Positions 7,547 to 15,813 of a stretch of DNA of 19,226 nucleotides are shown here, piece after piece. How positions within the stretch are numbered: the stretch's first letter is position 1; the number at the start of each line of letters is the position of its first letter. The DNA comes from Butyrivibrio sp. (lineage in GTDB: Bacteria; Bacillota_A; Clostridia; Lachnospirales; Lachnospiraceae). A model generated the notes under the pieces. The model ran no database searches, was not told the DNA's origin, and saw only the letters and a list, made by a program, of their open reading frames with translations. Location of the stretch: contig NZ_JAILQF010000248.1 in the NCBI RefSeq assembly GCF_024699075.1, forward strand, positions 1 to 19,226, written 5' to 3'. Both the position numbers and the translations under genes were made by a program.

Positions 7547-8521
7547 ATGGCAAAAACAGCACAGGAAAAAGCTGATGAAAAAGCTGAAAAGCTCTATTAT
7601 AAAAAGCACAAAAAGCCGGGTAAGAGAACTGTTGGCGATATTATTTTTGACATCATAAATTATCTGGTCTTTGGTTTATTTACATTTGTATGTATATTCC
7701 CGTTTTACTATCTTTTCATCAATACAATCTCAGATAATGAGATGGTTAGAAAAGGACTTGTAAACTTCTTCCCAAGAGGAATACAGTTTGGTAACTACAT
7801 AAGACTTATGGCAGTTAATGATCTGTTCTTATCAACATCAGTTACAGTTGCAAGAACAGTAATAGGTACAGTTCTTATGGTTGCAGCTTCAGGATTTGTC
7901 GGATATCTTGTAACACAAAAAGAAATGTGGGGAAGAAGTATCTGGTACAGATTCATAGTAATAACAATGTATTTTAACGCAGGTATTATTCCCTGGTATT
8001 TAAATATGTCAATGCTTGGACTTACTAACAGCTTTGCAGCATATATCATTCCGGGAATAGTTGCTCCTTACAATATAATCCTTGTTAAAACCTATATTGA
8101 ATCATCAATACCGGCTGAACTTGAAGAAAGTGCCCAGCTTGACGGAGCTTCCAAGATGAAGATATTCACATCAATAATCTGGCCTCTCTCAAAACCGATC
8201 CTTGCTACAATTGCAGTATTTGGAGCAGTAGGACAGTGGAACTCTTTCCAGGATTCACTTATTCTCATGCAGTCAGCTCCAAAGCTCTATACACTGCAGC
8301 ACAGACTTTATATCTACCTTAATACAACATCTAACCTTGCAGCACTCATGTCATCAGGAAGTACATCAGGAATCAGCCAGACAGTACTTGAGTCAGCACT
8401 TAACGGTAAGGTTATAAAATATACTATTTCCATGGTTACTATCATACCTATATTATGCGTATACCCATTCATGCAGAGATATTTTGAAAAAGGTATCATG
8501 ATGGGCGCAGTAAAGGGTTGA
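7547..8521 (+). CDS. LplC-type sugar ABC transporter permease (second membrane subunit)
   Basis: This 324-residue inner-membrane permease pairs with the LplB-like subunit 47 bases upstream. An Ala/Lys/Glu-rich cytoplasmic N-terminus (1-27) precedes about six membrane segments beginning near residue 35. The EAA motif for ATPase contact is LEESAQLDGASKMKIFTSII (192-211), and the C-terminus EKGIMMGAVKG is the usual ending of this family. The ribosome site AAGGAG (7532-7537) lies 9 bases before ATG 7547. Length and start are typical of LplC/YtcP-type permeases. Substrate is expected to be the oligosaccharide degraded by the GH105 and toroid enzymes. The ATPase must be supplied from elsewhere, as with MsmX-type shared ATPases. 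Confidence 0.94.
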   Translation: MAKTAQEKADEKAEKLYYKKHKKPGKRTVGDIIFDIINYLVFGLFTFVCIFPFYYLFINTISDNEMVRKGLVNFFPRGIQFGNYIRLMAVNDLFLSTSVTVARTVIGTVLMVAASGFVGYLVTQKEMWGRSIWYRFIVITMYFNAGIIPWYLNMSMLGLTNSFAAYIIPGIVAPYNIILVKTYIESSIPAELEESAQLDGASKMKIFTSIIWPLSKPILATIAVFGAVGQWNSFQDSLILMQSAPKLYTLQHRLYIYLNTTSNLAALMSSGSTSGISQTVLESALNGKVIKYTISMVTIIPILCVYPFMQRYFEKGIMMGAVKG

Positions 8522-8603
8522 TTACTAAGGTACCAGCATTGCAGGTATATAGTGATGCTTGCACATGTAAACAATATAATTTACCACAGGAGGGTGAAAA
8601 AGA

Positions 8604-10412
8604 ATGAAGTATAAGAGATTACTTGCACTTCTAACAACTGCTTCAATGGTTGTTACAGCAACTGCTTGTTCAGGTGCTAGTACTACACCTGAAGAAGGAG
8701 CTTCAACACAGGGAGATGCTACAGCTAATGAGGCTGGCAGCGAAGCTGGCGAGTCTACAGGCGATGAGGCAGCATCAGATCAGCTTGAGGGAGATCTGTC
8801 TGACATCATACCTGAAGAGACAATCACACTTGACGTTTATGATCAGCTTGCTAACTACTCTGGAGAGCAGATCGGATGGTTTGCTCAGGTTATGCTTGAT
8901 AAGTTCAATGTTAAGCTTAACATTATCCCTGAATCAGATGGCGTTTATGACACACGTATGGAATCAGGAAATCTTGGTGACCTTGTAATCTGGGGAGCAG
9001 ATGGTGATGATTATGTACAGGCTGTAGATAAGGGAATGCTCTTTGATTGGGAAGAGGATGACATTCTTGCTGATTATGGCCCATACATTGCAGCAAACAT
9101 GGAAAAGGCTCTTGAGAAGAACCGTGGAATCAACGCTGATGGCAAGATCTATGGCTTTGGTCATGATGTAGCTTATTCTGCAGAAGATACACAGTCAGTT
9201 ATGTATGAATGGGATCTTAGATTTGACCTCTATCAGCAGATCGGATCTCCTGAGATCACAGACCTTGATTCACTTGTAGAAGTACTTGCACAGATGCAGG
9301 AAGCTTGTCCTACAGATGATAATGGCAACAAGACATATGGTGTTTCACTGTTCAATGACTGGGATGGTGACATGGTTATGTTCGTAAAGTCAACAGCATC
9401 AGCTTACTATGGCTATGATGAATTCGGTGTCGGACTTTATGATCCTTCAACAGGTGAGTATCACCCTGCACTTGAAGAAAATGGTCCTTACCTTACAGCT
9501 CTTAAGTTCTATAATGACCTGTATCAGAGAGGACTTCTTGATCCTGACTCACAGACACAGGGATATGACGGAATGGCTGAAGACTACCAGAATGGTACAG
9601 CATTCTTTAACGTATTCAATTTCCTTGGATCAGCTATTTACAATTCTGATTCACACATCAGCGAAGGCAAGATGATGTATCCTGTAAAGCCTTCTGAAGC
9701 AGCACCTATCATCTATGGTCAGAACGTATATGGTTCAAACAGAATCTGGTCAATCGGTGCTAACACAGAGTATCCTGAACTTTGCATGGCAATCATCAAC
9801 TGGCTTTCAACTCCTGAAGGAAGACTTACAGCAGAGTATGGTCCTCAGGGCGTATGCTGGGATTACAACGAAGAAGGCGGCACATACCTTACAGATCTTG
9901 GTATCGCATGCAAGACAGATTCTACAACATCACTTACAGGTGACTACAGCGGAACATTTGATGATGGTTCATTCAAGATGAACAACACAACATGGGCTCT
10001 TGATTCACTTAACCCTGATTCAGCTCTTGGTGAGACATACAACTACAAGAACTGGGAGAGCTACAAGGCAATTGATGCTTCTGATATTGAGCAGGCTTGG
10101 ATCGACTGGTCCGGAGCACAGACACCTGATGAATATATCAAGAGCACAGATTATGTTCTTTCACCTGGTACAACATATTCAGCTGGTACACACTCAGATG
10201 AACTTCAGGTTGTATGGGATCAGGTTGCTACATGCATCAAGGATTATTCTTGGAAGGCAATCTATGCAGAGTCTGATGAAGAGTTCGAAGCTATCGTTGC
10301 TGAAATGGTTCAGCAGGCAGCAGATTACGGCTATGATCAGTGCGTAGAGTTCCAGGAAAATGAAGCACAGCTTCGTCGTGCAGCTGAAGAAGAGGCTCTT
10401 GCAGCTAACTAA
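8604..10412 (+). CDS. LplA-type extracellular sugar-binding lipoprotein (main binding subunit)
   Basis: This 602-residue lipoprotein captures substrate for the two permeases encoded just upstream. A signal peptide (MKYKRLLALL...) ends in the lipobox ATAC with lipidated Cys22. Residues 24-65 form an acidic Thr/Ser/Ala/Glu-rich linker that lifts the domain off the membrane, followed by the two-lobed binding domain. Landmarks shared with the paralogue at 10668-12362 are SGEQIGWFAQ, LNIIPES, QIGSPEITDL, FNDWDGDM and YYGYDEFG. The ribosome site AGGAGGGTG (8586-8594) is very strong. Codon use is strongly biased: only 1 of 29 isoleucines is ATA. Together these indicate very high expression, normal for a binding protein. 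A stable hairpin follows the stop codon and may protect this part of the message. Confidence 0.93.
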   Translation: MKYKRLLALLTTASMVVTATACSGASTTPEEGASTQGDATANEAGSEAGESTGDEAASDQLEGDLSDIIPEETITLDVYDQLANYSGEQIGWFAQVMLDKFNVKLNIIPESDGVYDTRMESGNLGDLVIWGADGDDYVQAVDKGMLFDWEEDDILADYGPYIAANMEKALEKNRGINADGKIYGFGHDVAYSAEDTQSVMYEWDLRFDLYQQIGSPEITDLDSLVEVLAQMQEACPTDDNGNKTYGVSLFNDWDGDMVMFVKSTASAYYGYDEFGVGLYDPSTGEYHPALEENGPYLTALKFYNDLYQRGLLDPDSQTQGYDGMAEDYQNGTAFFNVFNFLGSAIYNSDSHISEGKMMYPVKPSEAAPIIYGQNVYGSNRIWSIGANTEYPELCMAIINWLSTPEGRLTAEYGPQGVCWDYNEEGGTYLTDLGIACKTDSTTSLTGDYSGTFDDGSFKMNNTTWALDSLNPDSALGETYNYKNWESYKAIDASDIEQAWIDWSGAQTPDEYIKSTDYVLSPGTTYSAGTHSDELQVVWDQVATCIKDYSWKAIYAESDEEFEAIVAEMVQQAADYGYDQCVEFQENEAQLRRAAEEEALAAN

Positions 10413-10455
10413 TTTATTCAGATAAAAAAGTAGTAAAAAGAGTTTATTAAAAATA

Positions 10456-10490
10456 GTGGGCATAGCAGGAATTATCCCTGTTATGCCCAC
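10456..10490 (+). terminator. Very stable hairpin after the main binding-protein gene
   Basis: GTGGGCATAGCAGG pairs with CCTGTTATGCCCAC: 14 pairs with one G-U and a 7-base loop. Only ATAATTT follows, not a clean T-run. It may be a partial terminator or a 3'-end stabiliser that gives the upstream gene more message than the downstream one. Confidence 0.65.
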
Positions 10491-10548
10491 ATAATTTAAA
10501 AAGTGAGAACCAGATGTTTATTATGTGGGATTTCCTACATGTAATTTA

Positions 10549-10571
10549 TTTGGAAATGAACCATTTTCAAA
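10549..10571. promoter_or_regulatory. 23-bp dyad, copy 1, before the second binding protein
   Basis: TTTGGAAATG-aac-CATTTTCAAA: nine of ten arm positions pair as DNA, and the tenth is a G-U wobble as RNA. It is a near copy of the dyad 59 bases downstream. Confidence 0.6.
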
Positions 10572-10607
10572 ACTTAATTTCTCGTTTATAGTGAGACGGA
10601 AGGATTT

Positions 10608-10630
10608 TTTGAAAATGCTCCATTTTCAAA
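10608..10630. promoter_or_regulatory. 23-bp dyad, copy 2, perfect palindrome
   Basis: TTTGAAAATG-ctc-CATTTTCAAA has perfect 10-base arms, 38 bases before the ATG of the second binding protein. No T-run follows, so an operator or an RNA switch is more likely than a terminator. Confidence 0.65.
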
Positions 10631-10667
10631 GCCCGGTATTTTATTTGCACTAATATTGAGGTTAAAG

Positions 10668-12362
10668 ATGAAGAAAACTTTTTTCCCTGCCGTAGTATTG
10701 GCATCAGCTCTTTTTGTGTCAGCATGCGGTAATAACAAATATGAAGAAGAACTTACCATAGATGTATTTGCGAGCGAAGCTAATACGCAGGGCATTCAGT
10801 CTGGATGGTTTGCAGACAGGGTCAAAGAGAGATTCAACATGAATCTTAATATTATCTCTGTTAATAACAACTATAATGGCGCGGTCTTAAAAGATGTTCG
10901 TGCTGCATCCGGATATCTTGGGGATATAGTCATGATATCCGCTAGGAACAATGCGCTTAAGGATCTGGTGGATTCAGGTCTTTTACTAGATATGACTCCT
11001 TATATTAAAGATAAGGATATCATGAAATATTCTGATGCTATTTATAAATTAAATAGTGGCCTTGACGGAATATATGCTATTCCTTCAAATATATCGACAT
11101 TACCTTCTGATACACCCTCAGATATAATTGATTCAACATATGCTCCATACATAAGATGGGATATTTATACAGAAATAGGAAGCCCGGAGATAGGAACATT
11201 GGAAGATCTGCTTGATGTTCTTTATAAGATGCAACAGGCAAGTCCTTTAAGTGATACGGGTAATCCTGTATATGCCTTTTCATTTTTTGATGACTGGGAT
11301 AATAACATGATGACCTGGGCCAAGCAACCATGCTGCTTTTATGGCTATGATGAAAGCGGATTCGTACTTGCCAAAGCCGATGGAAGCGATTATCAGTCAA
11401 TACTTGATGATGACTCTCTTTATTACAGGTCACTAAAATTCTATTTTGAGGCTAACCAGATGGGGCTTGTGGATCCTGATTCAAGGAATCAGTCATATAG
11501 TGAAGTCTTTAGTAAATATCAGGACGGAGCAGTTCTTTTTAGCCCCTGGAGATTTCTTGGCATGTCTGCTTATAATACAGAGGAGCATATGCAACAAGGT
11601 AAAGGCTTCATGATGGCAGATATAAGTGACATGCAGATATATGAGCATGGCTGTTCAAGAGACGGAGTATACGACATAGTCATGTGCGTAGGCGCAGATG
11701 TTAAAGATCCTGAGAGAATGGTAGATTTTGTAGATTATCTGTATTCAGATGAAGGCGTATATGAAAACCAGGCTGCAGAAAATGGCGGAAGTGCTGGCCC
11801 TGAAGGCATTACCTGGAAGATGGTAGATGGTAAACCGGTACTTACGGATTATGGCATAGATGTCTTTTATAATCAAAGCAGTGCCGTTATTCCCGGAGAT
11901 AGTAGTGGTAATACTTACAGAGATGGTATATCAAGGCTTAACTATACAGCAGTTTCTCTTACTGAGCTTGCAGATAATGGATTCCCATATTCTTATGAGA
12001 TGTGGGAAAGCGAGATGAATAGAACAGCCACAGTTTTGCAGACTACGTGGAGCGAAGCCATGGATGCTGATAATACAATGGATTATCTTGTAAAGAACAA
12101 TAAGCTTATAGTTTCTCCGGGATGTGAATATAATGAAAGCGAAGAAAGCGCTGAGATCAAAGAGATAAGAGAAGCGGTAAAGCGTATTATTGTTTCAAAG
12201 TCCTGGGACATGATATATGCAAGCAGTGAAGAAGAGTTTGAGAATATCTGGAATGAGATGAAGAGTAAATGCGAGGGTCTTGGCTATGCAGATGTATATG
12301 AGTTTGATCTGCAAAATGCCATGGCAGAAGGCGAGATCAAAAAAGAGATTCTTGGCGAGTAA
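10668..12362 (+). CDS. Second, diverged LplA-type binding lipoprotein (paralogue; possible co-sensor)
   Basis: This 564-residue lipoprotein is predicted to be anchored outside the membrane. The signal peptide ends in lipobox VSAC with Cys20; unlike its paralogue it has almost no linker. It aligns by eye with the 8604-10412 protein along its length (GIQSGWFADR, LNIISVNN, EIGSPEIGTLEDL, FFDDWDNNM, FYGYDESGF, then a similar C-terminal region), so the pair arose by duplication and diverged well. ATG 10668 follows GAGG at 10658-10661; the frame also extends to TTG 10656, which is less likely. Codon use is relaxed (9 of the first 18 isoleucines are ATA), pointing to low expression. It lies 30 bases before the response regulator. 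It could bind a second substrate for the same permeases, or present ligand to the YesM kinase, as XylFII does for LytS in Clostridium; the latter is inference. Confidence 0.9.
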   Translation: MKKTFFPAVVLASALFVSACGNNKYEEELTIDVFASEANTQGIQSGWFADRVKERFNMNLNIISVNNNYNGAVLKDVRAASGYLGDIVMISARNNALKDLVDSGLLLDMTPYIKDKDIMKYSDAIYKLNSGLDGIYAIPSNISTLPSDTPSDIIDSTYAPYIRWDIYTEIGSPEIGTLEDLLDVLYKMQQASPLSDTGNPVYAFSFFDDWDNNMMTWAKQPCCFYGYDESGFVLAKADGSDYQSILDDDSLYYRSLKFYFEANQMGLVDPDSRNQSYSEVFSKYQDGAVLFSPWRFLGMSAYNTEEHMQQGKGFMMADISDMQIYEHGCSRDGVYDIVMCVGADVKDPERMVDFVDYLYSDEGVYENQAAENGGSAGPEGITWKMVDGKPVLTDYGIDVFYNQSSAVIPGDSSGNTYRDGISRLNYTAVSLTELADNGFPYSYEMWESEMNRTATVLQTTWSEAMDADNTMDYLVKNNKLIVSPGCEYNESEESAEIKEIREAVKRIIVSKSWDMIYASSEEEFENIWNEMKSKCEGLGYADVYEFDLQNAMAEGEIKKEILGE

Positions 12363-12392
12363 TATAAAATCCATAAACAGAAAGTGAGTCAT

Positions 12393-13961
12393 ATGAGGGA
12401 TTCTAAGATTAGTGTAATGATAGCTGATGATGAGGAGAACATCAGGGCAGGACTAAAATGCATAATGGATTGGGAAGAGCTTGGTTATAGCGTTGATTAT
12501 GAAGCAGGTAACGGAGAAGAAGCTCTTGATATTATTACTACTAAGGCACCTGAAGTTGTTGTTATGGATCTTAACATGCCAAGGCTGCAGGGAATCGATG
12601 TAATAAGAAAGTCCAGAGAAGCAGGATATAAGGGCAGGTTCATAATCCTTAGCGGATACTCTGATTTTAAATATGCCCAGTCTGCCATTAAATACGGAGT
12701 TACCAATTATCTTACAAAACCTGTAGATGAAGATGAACTTCAAGATACACTTGAAGATATCAGTAAGGATATGCTTCTGGAAAAAGAGAAAAAAGGTGAG
12801 CTTCAGACTATAAGGACCAAGGCAAGAGATGCTGTGATACAGGAGCTCTTAAGGTCTGATGAACTTAGCGTAGGTGAAGATGCTCTTAGCGAGATGAAGC
12901 TTTTATATGATAAGTATCAGGTCGTAGTATATGAAACATATCACACAGACAGAAAGAGGCCTGAATACAAACTCCCTGAGCTCTTATCAGCTTTTATAGA
13001 AGAGGATGATTATGAAGCCTGTATCATGAATGAAAGAGCTGTAATACTCTTAAAGGGCAAGATAGTATTATCCAAGTTTGCCAAGTTTCTTGAGCACTTC
13101 GACAGAAAGCTTATACAGGAAGACTCACCTCTTGATGCTATTTTTCTGACATATGGAAGAACTGTAGATAAGCCTGAAGACATCAGGATATCATACGAAG
13201 AAGCGCAGAAGCTTTGTGACAGAAGATTCTTTTGTGATATGGGTGTCCACAAGATGGGCTATGAAGCTCTTAAGGAGCTAAGCAGCTCAAATGCCACAAT
13301 AACCAGAGATATGCTAAGAGATTATACTCAAAAGACTATAGGATTCATGCAGGCTGGCTCAATTGACAGGGTTCTTGAAACACTTAACGATCTTAAGCTG
13401 CTGATCTGCTCTTCGAGTGAGAATTCAACTGCAATAAGGATCTATCTTACAGATATGATACTGCAGATCAAATCTCAGATATCCAGAACTTATCCTGATT
13501 CGAGAGATATTTTTTCAGAAAATTCTGAGATAATAGACTTTCTGGAAACGAGATTTTATCTGTATGAGATTTTTGATTATATACAGGAAATAGCTCATAA
13601 AATAGTACAAAAGGTGCGTAACAGGCAGGGAGCCAAGTCTACCATGCAGGATGTCCAGTCCTATGTTGATCACAACTATTTCAGGAATCTTACACTCGAA
13701 GAAGTTGCGCCTTTATTTGGCTATAACAATGTATATTTTGGCAAGGTATTCAGTAAAGAGGTTGGCGTAAATTTTAATACATATCTGAATCAAAAGAGAA
13801 TTGATGAAGCCAAAAAACTCCTAGAAAGCGAAGATATTAAAATCTATGACATTGCTGACAGAGTAGGTTTTAGCGATGTTGACTATTTTAGCAGGAAGTT
13901 CAGAGCTCTTGAAGGGATGAGCCCTGCTGATTACCGCAGAAATATAAGAAATAAAGAGTAA
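12393..13961 (+). CDS. YesN-family response regulator (REC plus AraC-type DNA-binding domain)
   Basis: This cytoplasmic transcription regulator is the expected partner of the YesM-type kinase at 4134-5945. Numbering from ATG 12393, the receiver domain (about 4-120) has the acidic pair Asp12-Asp13, phospho-acceptor Asp59 in VVMDLNMP, Ser87 in ILSGYSDF and Lys109 in LTKPVD. A middle region of about 290 residues, typical of the long YesN class, leads to two helix-turn-helix units: TLEEVAPLFGYNNVYFGKVF (about 433-452) and KIYDIADRVGFSDVDYF (about 483-499), ending in GMSPADYRR. The upstream GTG 12384 is in frame but lacks a ribosome site; GTGAG before ATG 12393 is weak too. It would activate the locus, and the GTAATG elements before GH105 and the kinase are candidate binding sites (inference). 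Confidence 0.93.
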   Translation: MRDSKISVMIADDEENIRAGLKCIMDWEELGYSVDYEAGNGEEALDIITTKAPEVVVMDLNMPRLQGIDVIRKSREAGYKGRFIILSGYSDFKYAQSAIKYGVTNYLTKPVDEDELQDTLEDISKDMLLEKEKKGELQTIRTKARDAVIQELLRSDELSVGEDALSEMKLLYDKYQVVVYETYHTDRKRPEYKLPELLSAFIEEDDYEACIMNERAVILLKGKIVLSKFAKFLEHFDRKLIQEDSPLDAIFLTYGRTVDKPEDIRISYEEAQKLCDRRFFCDMGVHKMGYEALKELSSSNATITRDMLRDYTQKTIGFMQAGSIDRVLETLNDLKLLICSSSENSTAIRIYLTDMILQIKSQISRTYPDSRDIFSENSEIIDFLETRFYLYEIFDYIQEIAHKIVQKVRNRQGAKSTMQDVQSYVDHNYFRNLTLEEVAPLFGYNNVYFGKVFSKEVGVNFNTYLNQKRIDEAKKLLESEDIKIYDIADRVGFSDVDYFSRKFRALEGMSPADYRRNIRNKE

Positions 13962-14019
13962 ATTAGTACTCATGGAAAACTAAAATTTACCGGAAGTTAT
14001 CAGATATGACATAATTACG

Positions 14020-14048
14020 TTTTCAAATTATGGCAAGTCTGTTATAAT
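14020..14048 (+). promoter_or_regulatory. Sigma-A type promoter with extended -10 for the FAD oxidoreductase gene
   Basis: TTTTCA (14020-14025), a 17-base spacer, then TATAAT (14043-14048) preceded by TG at 14040-14041, giving a perfect extended -10. The predicted start of transcription is near 14055, so the leader is only about 27 bases. This marks the oxidoreductase as a separate transcription unit from the regulator gene. Confidence 0.8.
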
Positions 14049-14081
14049 CTTGTGGTTAGGAATAAATTTAAGGAGCGATCC

Positions 14082-15668
14082 ATGAGTAAAAAAGCACTTG
14101 TAATAGGTGCGGGACCGGCAGGTCTTACCGCAGCCTATGAATTATTAAAGCAAGATAAGACAATAGAAGTAGTTGTATTTGAGGAAACTGAGCAGTTCGG
14201 CGGTATATCCAAGACAGTTAATTATAAGGGTAACCGAATGGATATGGGCGGACACCGCTTCTTCTCCAAGATACCGGAAGTTAATGCCTGGTGGGACCAG
14301 ATGCTTCCTATGCAGGGACATAAGTCATATGATGATATAGTCCTTCAAAGGGATATGCCTGTACATGAGGGCGGTCCTGATCCTGAAAAAGAAGACCGTG
14401 TAATGCTCACACGTCACAGAGTTTCACGTATTCTTTTTGATGATAAGTTTTATGATTATCCGATTTCCTTAAAGCCTGAGACCTTTAAGAATTTCGGACT
14501 TTTGACAACTCTTAAGGTTGGATTTTCATATCTTGGATCAGTATTTCATAAGCTTCCTGAAGATAATCTTGAGAATCTTTATGTCAATTCCTTTGGACGT
14601 AAGCTTTACAGCATGTTCTTTGAGTATTATACAGAGAACCTCTGGGGAAGACATCCATCAGAAATAGATGCTTCCTGGGGCAAGCAGCGTACTAAAGGCC
14701 TTTCTATCTTTGGAATAATCAAAGACTACTTTGGACGTCTGTTTAAAGTTAAGAACCGTAAGGTCAATACTTCACTTATTGAAGAGTTCAAATATCCTAA
14801 GCTTGGTCCCGGACAGCTCTGGGATGTTACTGCAGATGAAGTTGAAAAGCTTGGCGGTAAGATCATTAAAGATGCTAAAGTCATAAAAGTTCATAAGAAT
14901 GAGGAAGGAGTTCTTACATCCCTTACTTATGTTGATACTAAAGACGGTTCTGAGCATGAGGTTAATGGTGATTACTTTATATCATCAATGCCTCTTAGAG
15001 ACCTTGTTGGCGGAATGAATGATGTTCCCGAAAACGAGGCAAGAATCGCCAAGGGACTTCCTTATCGTGATTATATGACTCTTGGAGTACTTGTACCAAA
15101 GCTTAAGATCAAGAATCTTACAGATATCAAGACTATTCAGAATATAGTTCCTGACTGCTGGGTATATGTACAGGATCGTAAAGTTAAGCTTGGACGTTTC
15201 CAGATTTATAATAACTGGTCACCATATATGATCAAGGATCTTGAGCATACAGTATGGGTAGGTCTTGAATACTTCGTTAATGAAGGCGATGAGTACTGGT
15301 CTATGACAGAAGATGAGTTTGCAAAGCTCGGTATTTCTGAAATGGTCAAGATCGGACTTATCGACAGTGCAGATGAAGTTCTCGACTATCATATGGAGAA
15401 GGTTAAGAAGGCATATCCTGCTTACTTCGATACATATGATGAGATCGACACACTTGTTGATTATCTTAAGTCAATTGATAACCTTTACTGCGTTGGACGT
15501 AACGGACAGCACAGATACAACAATATCGACCACTCTATGGTTACTTCTTTCGAAGCAGTTAAGTGTATTGTAAGCGGAGATAAGAATAAGGATAAGATCT
15601 GGTCTGTTAATACAGAGCAGGAATATCATGAAACAGATGAAGTAAAAGAAGAAGCAGAGGTAGACTAA
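14082..15668 (+). CDS. NAD(P)/FAD-dependent oxidoreductase, HemY/UDP-galactopyranose mutase-like
   Basis: This 528-residue flavoprotein has an N-terminal Rossmann fold: [16 protein letters not shown] (GxGxxG at 9-14), the ribose-binding acidic end VVVFEE (Glu34) and QFGGISKT (39-45). MGGHRFFSK (55-63) follows, a motif common in this amine-oxidase/UDP-galactopyranose-mutase-like class. Near the C-terminus, [20 protein letters not shown] closes the FAD site, followed by an acidic tail rich in Glu, Asp and Val. There are no membrane segments. ATG 14082 follows AAGGAG (14070-14075) with ideal spacing; the frame extends to 14052, but that start would overlap the leader just after the promoter. Homologues are often found near surface-polysaccharide genes, but no glycosyltransferase is adjacent here, and the substrate cannot be told from sequence. 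It has its own promoter and terminator. Confidence 0.85.
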   Translation: MSKKALVIGAGPAGLTAAYELLKQDKTIEVVVFEETEQFGGISKTVNYKGNRMDMGGHRFFSKIPEVNAWWDQMLPMQGHKSYDDIVLQRDMPVHEGGPDPEKEDRVMLTRHRVSRILFDDKFYDYPISLKPETFKNFGLLTTLKVGFSYLGSVFHKLPEDNLENLYVNSFGRKLYSMFFEYYTENLWGRHPSEIDASWGKQRTKGLSIFGIIKDYFGRLFKVKNRKVNTSLIEEFKYPKLGPGQLWDVTADEVEKLGGKIIKDAKVIKVHKNEEGVLTSLTYVDTKDGSEHEVNGDYFISSMPLRDLVGGMNDVPENEARIAKGLPYRDYMTLGVLVPKLKIKNLTDIKTIQNIVPDCWVYVQDRKVKLGRFQIYNNWSPYMIKDLEHTVWVGLEYFVNEGDEYWSMTEDEFAKLGISEMVKIGLIDSADEVLDYHMEKVKKAYPAYFDTYDEIDTLVDYLKSIDNLYCVGRNGQHRYNNIDHSMVTSFEAVKCIVSGDKNKDKIWSVNTEQEYHETDEVKEEAEVD

Positions 15669-15671
15669 AGA

Positions 15672-15696
15672 TTAAAATTATCTTCGATAATTTTAA
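15672..15696 (+). repeat. Perfect 11-bp AT-rich hairpin after the oxidoreductase gene
   Basis: TTAAAATTATC-TTC-GATAATTTTAA forms a perfect stem three bases after the stop codon. No T-run follows. It may stabilise the 3' end of the message or be a first, weak terminator. Confidence 0.6.
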
Positions 15697-15711
15697 CTTT
15701 CGGTCCAAAAA

Positions 15712-15759
15712 CCGGACCTGATAAAGACCAGACCTGATAAAGACCGGACCTGATAAAGA
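15712..15759 (+). repeat. Three tandem copies of a 16-base unit
   Basis: The unit CCGGACCTGATAAAGA occurs at 15712-15727, 15728-15743 (one base different, CCAGACC) and 15744-15759. GGTCC at 15702-15706 can pair with the GGACC in copies 1 and 3. The repeat lies between the AT-rich hairpin and the bidirectional terminator and codes for nothing I can see. Confidence 0.8.
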
Positions 15760-15765
15760 TTAAAT

Positions 15766-15805
15766 AAAAAAGCTGCTACACAGTTTACTGTGTGGCAGCT
15801 TTTTT
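15766..15805. terminator. Strong bidirectional terminator between convergent genes
   Basis: AAAAAAGCTGCTACACAG, loop TTTA, CTGTGTGGCAGCTTTTTT: 18 pairs with one wobble. There are six A on one side and six T on the other, so it works in both directions. It serves the oxidoreductase gene (plus) and the HerA-like ATPase gene (minus), which ends 8 bases further on. Confidence 0.92.
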
Positions 15806-15813
15806 GTGTCTTA

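Larger units (their letters stand above)
10413..10667 (+). other. Structured 255-base gap between the two binding-protein genes
   Basis: No gene is seen here. It holds a long hairpin (10456-10490), a small hairpin ATGTGGG/CCTACAT at about 10523-10540, and two related 23-bp dyads (10549-10571 and 10608-10630). The gap is far longer than the other spacings inside the operon, so the second binding protein is probably controlled separately. I see no convincing -35/-10 pair. Confidence 0.7.

Noticed and set aside
8650..10347. Several plus-strand frames of 88-115 codons inside the main binding-protein gene
   Set aside because: They are off-frame shadows created by the strong codon bias of that gene; they have no ribosome sites and odd compositions.
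10549..10630. Small transposon-like element (MITE) formed by the two dyads
   Set aside because: No target duplication and no second copy is visible in the window; a regulatory dyad pair fits the position better.
15712..15759. CRISPR array
   Set aside because: The 16-base units are directly tandem with no spacers, and no cas gene is present.
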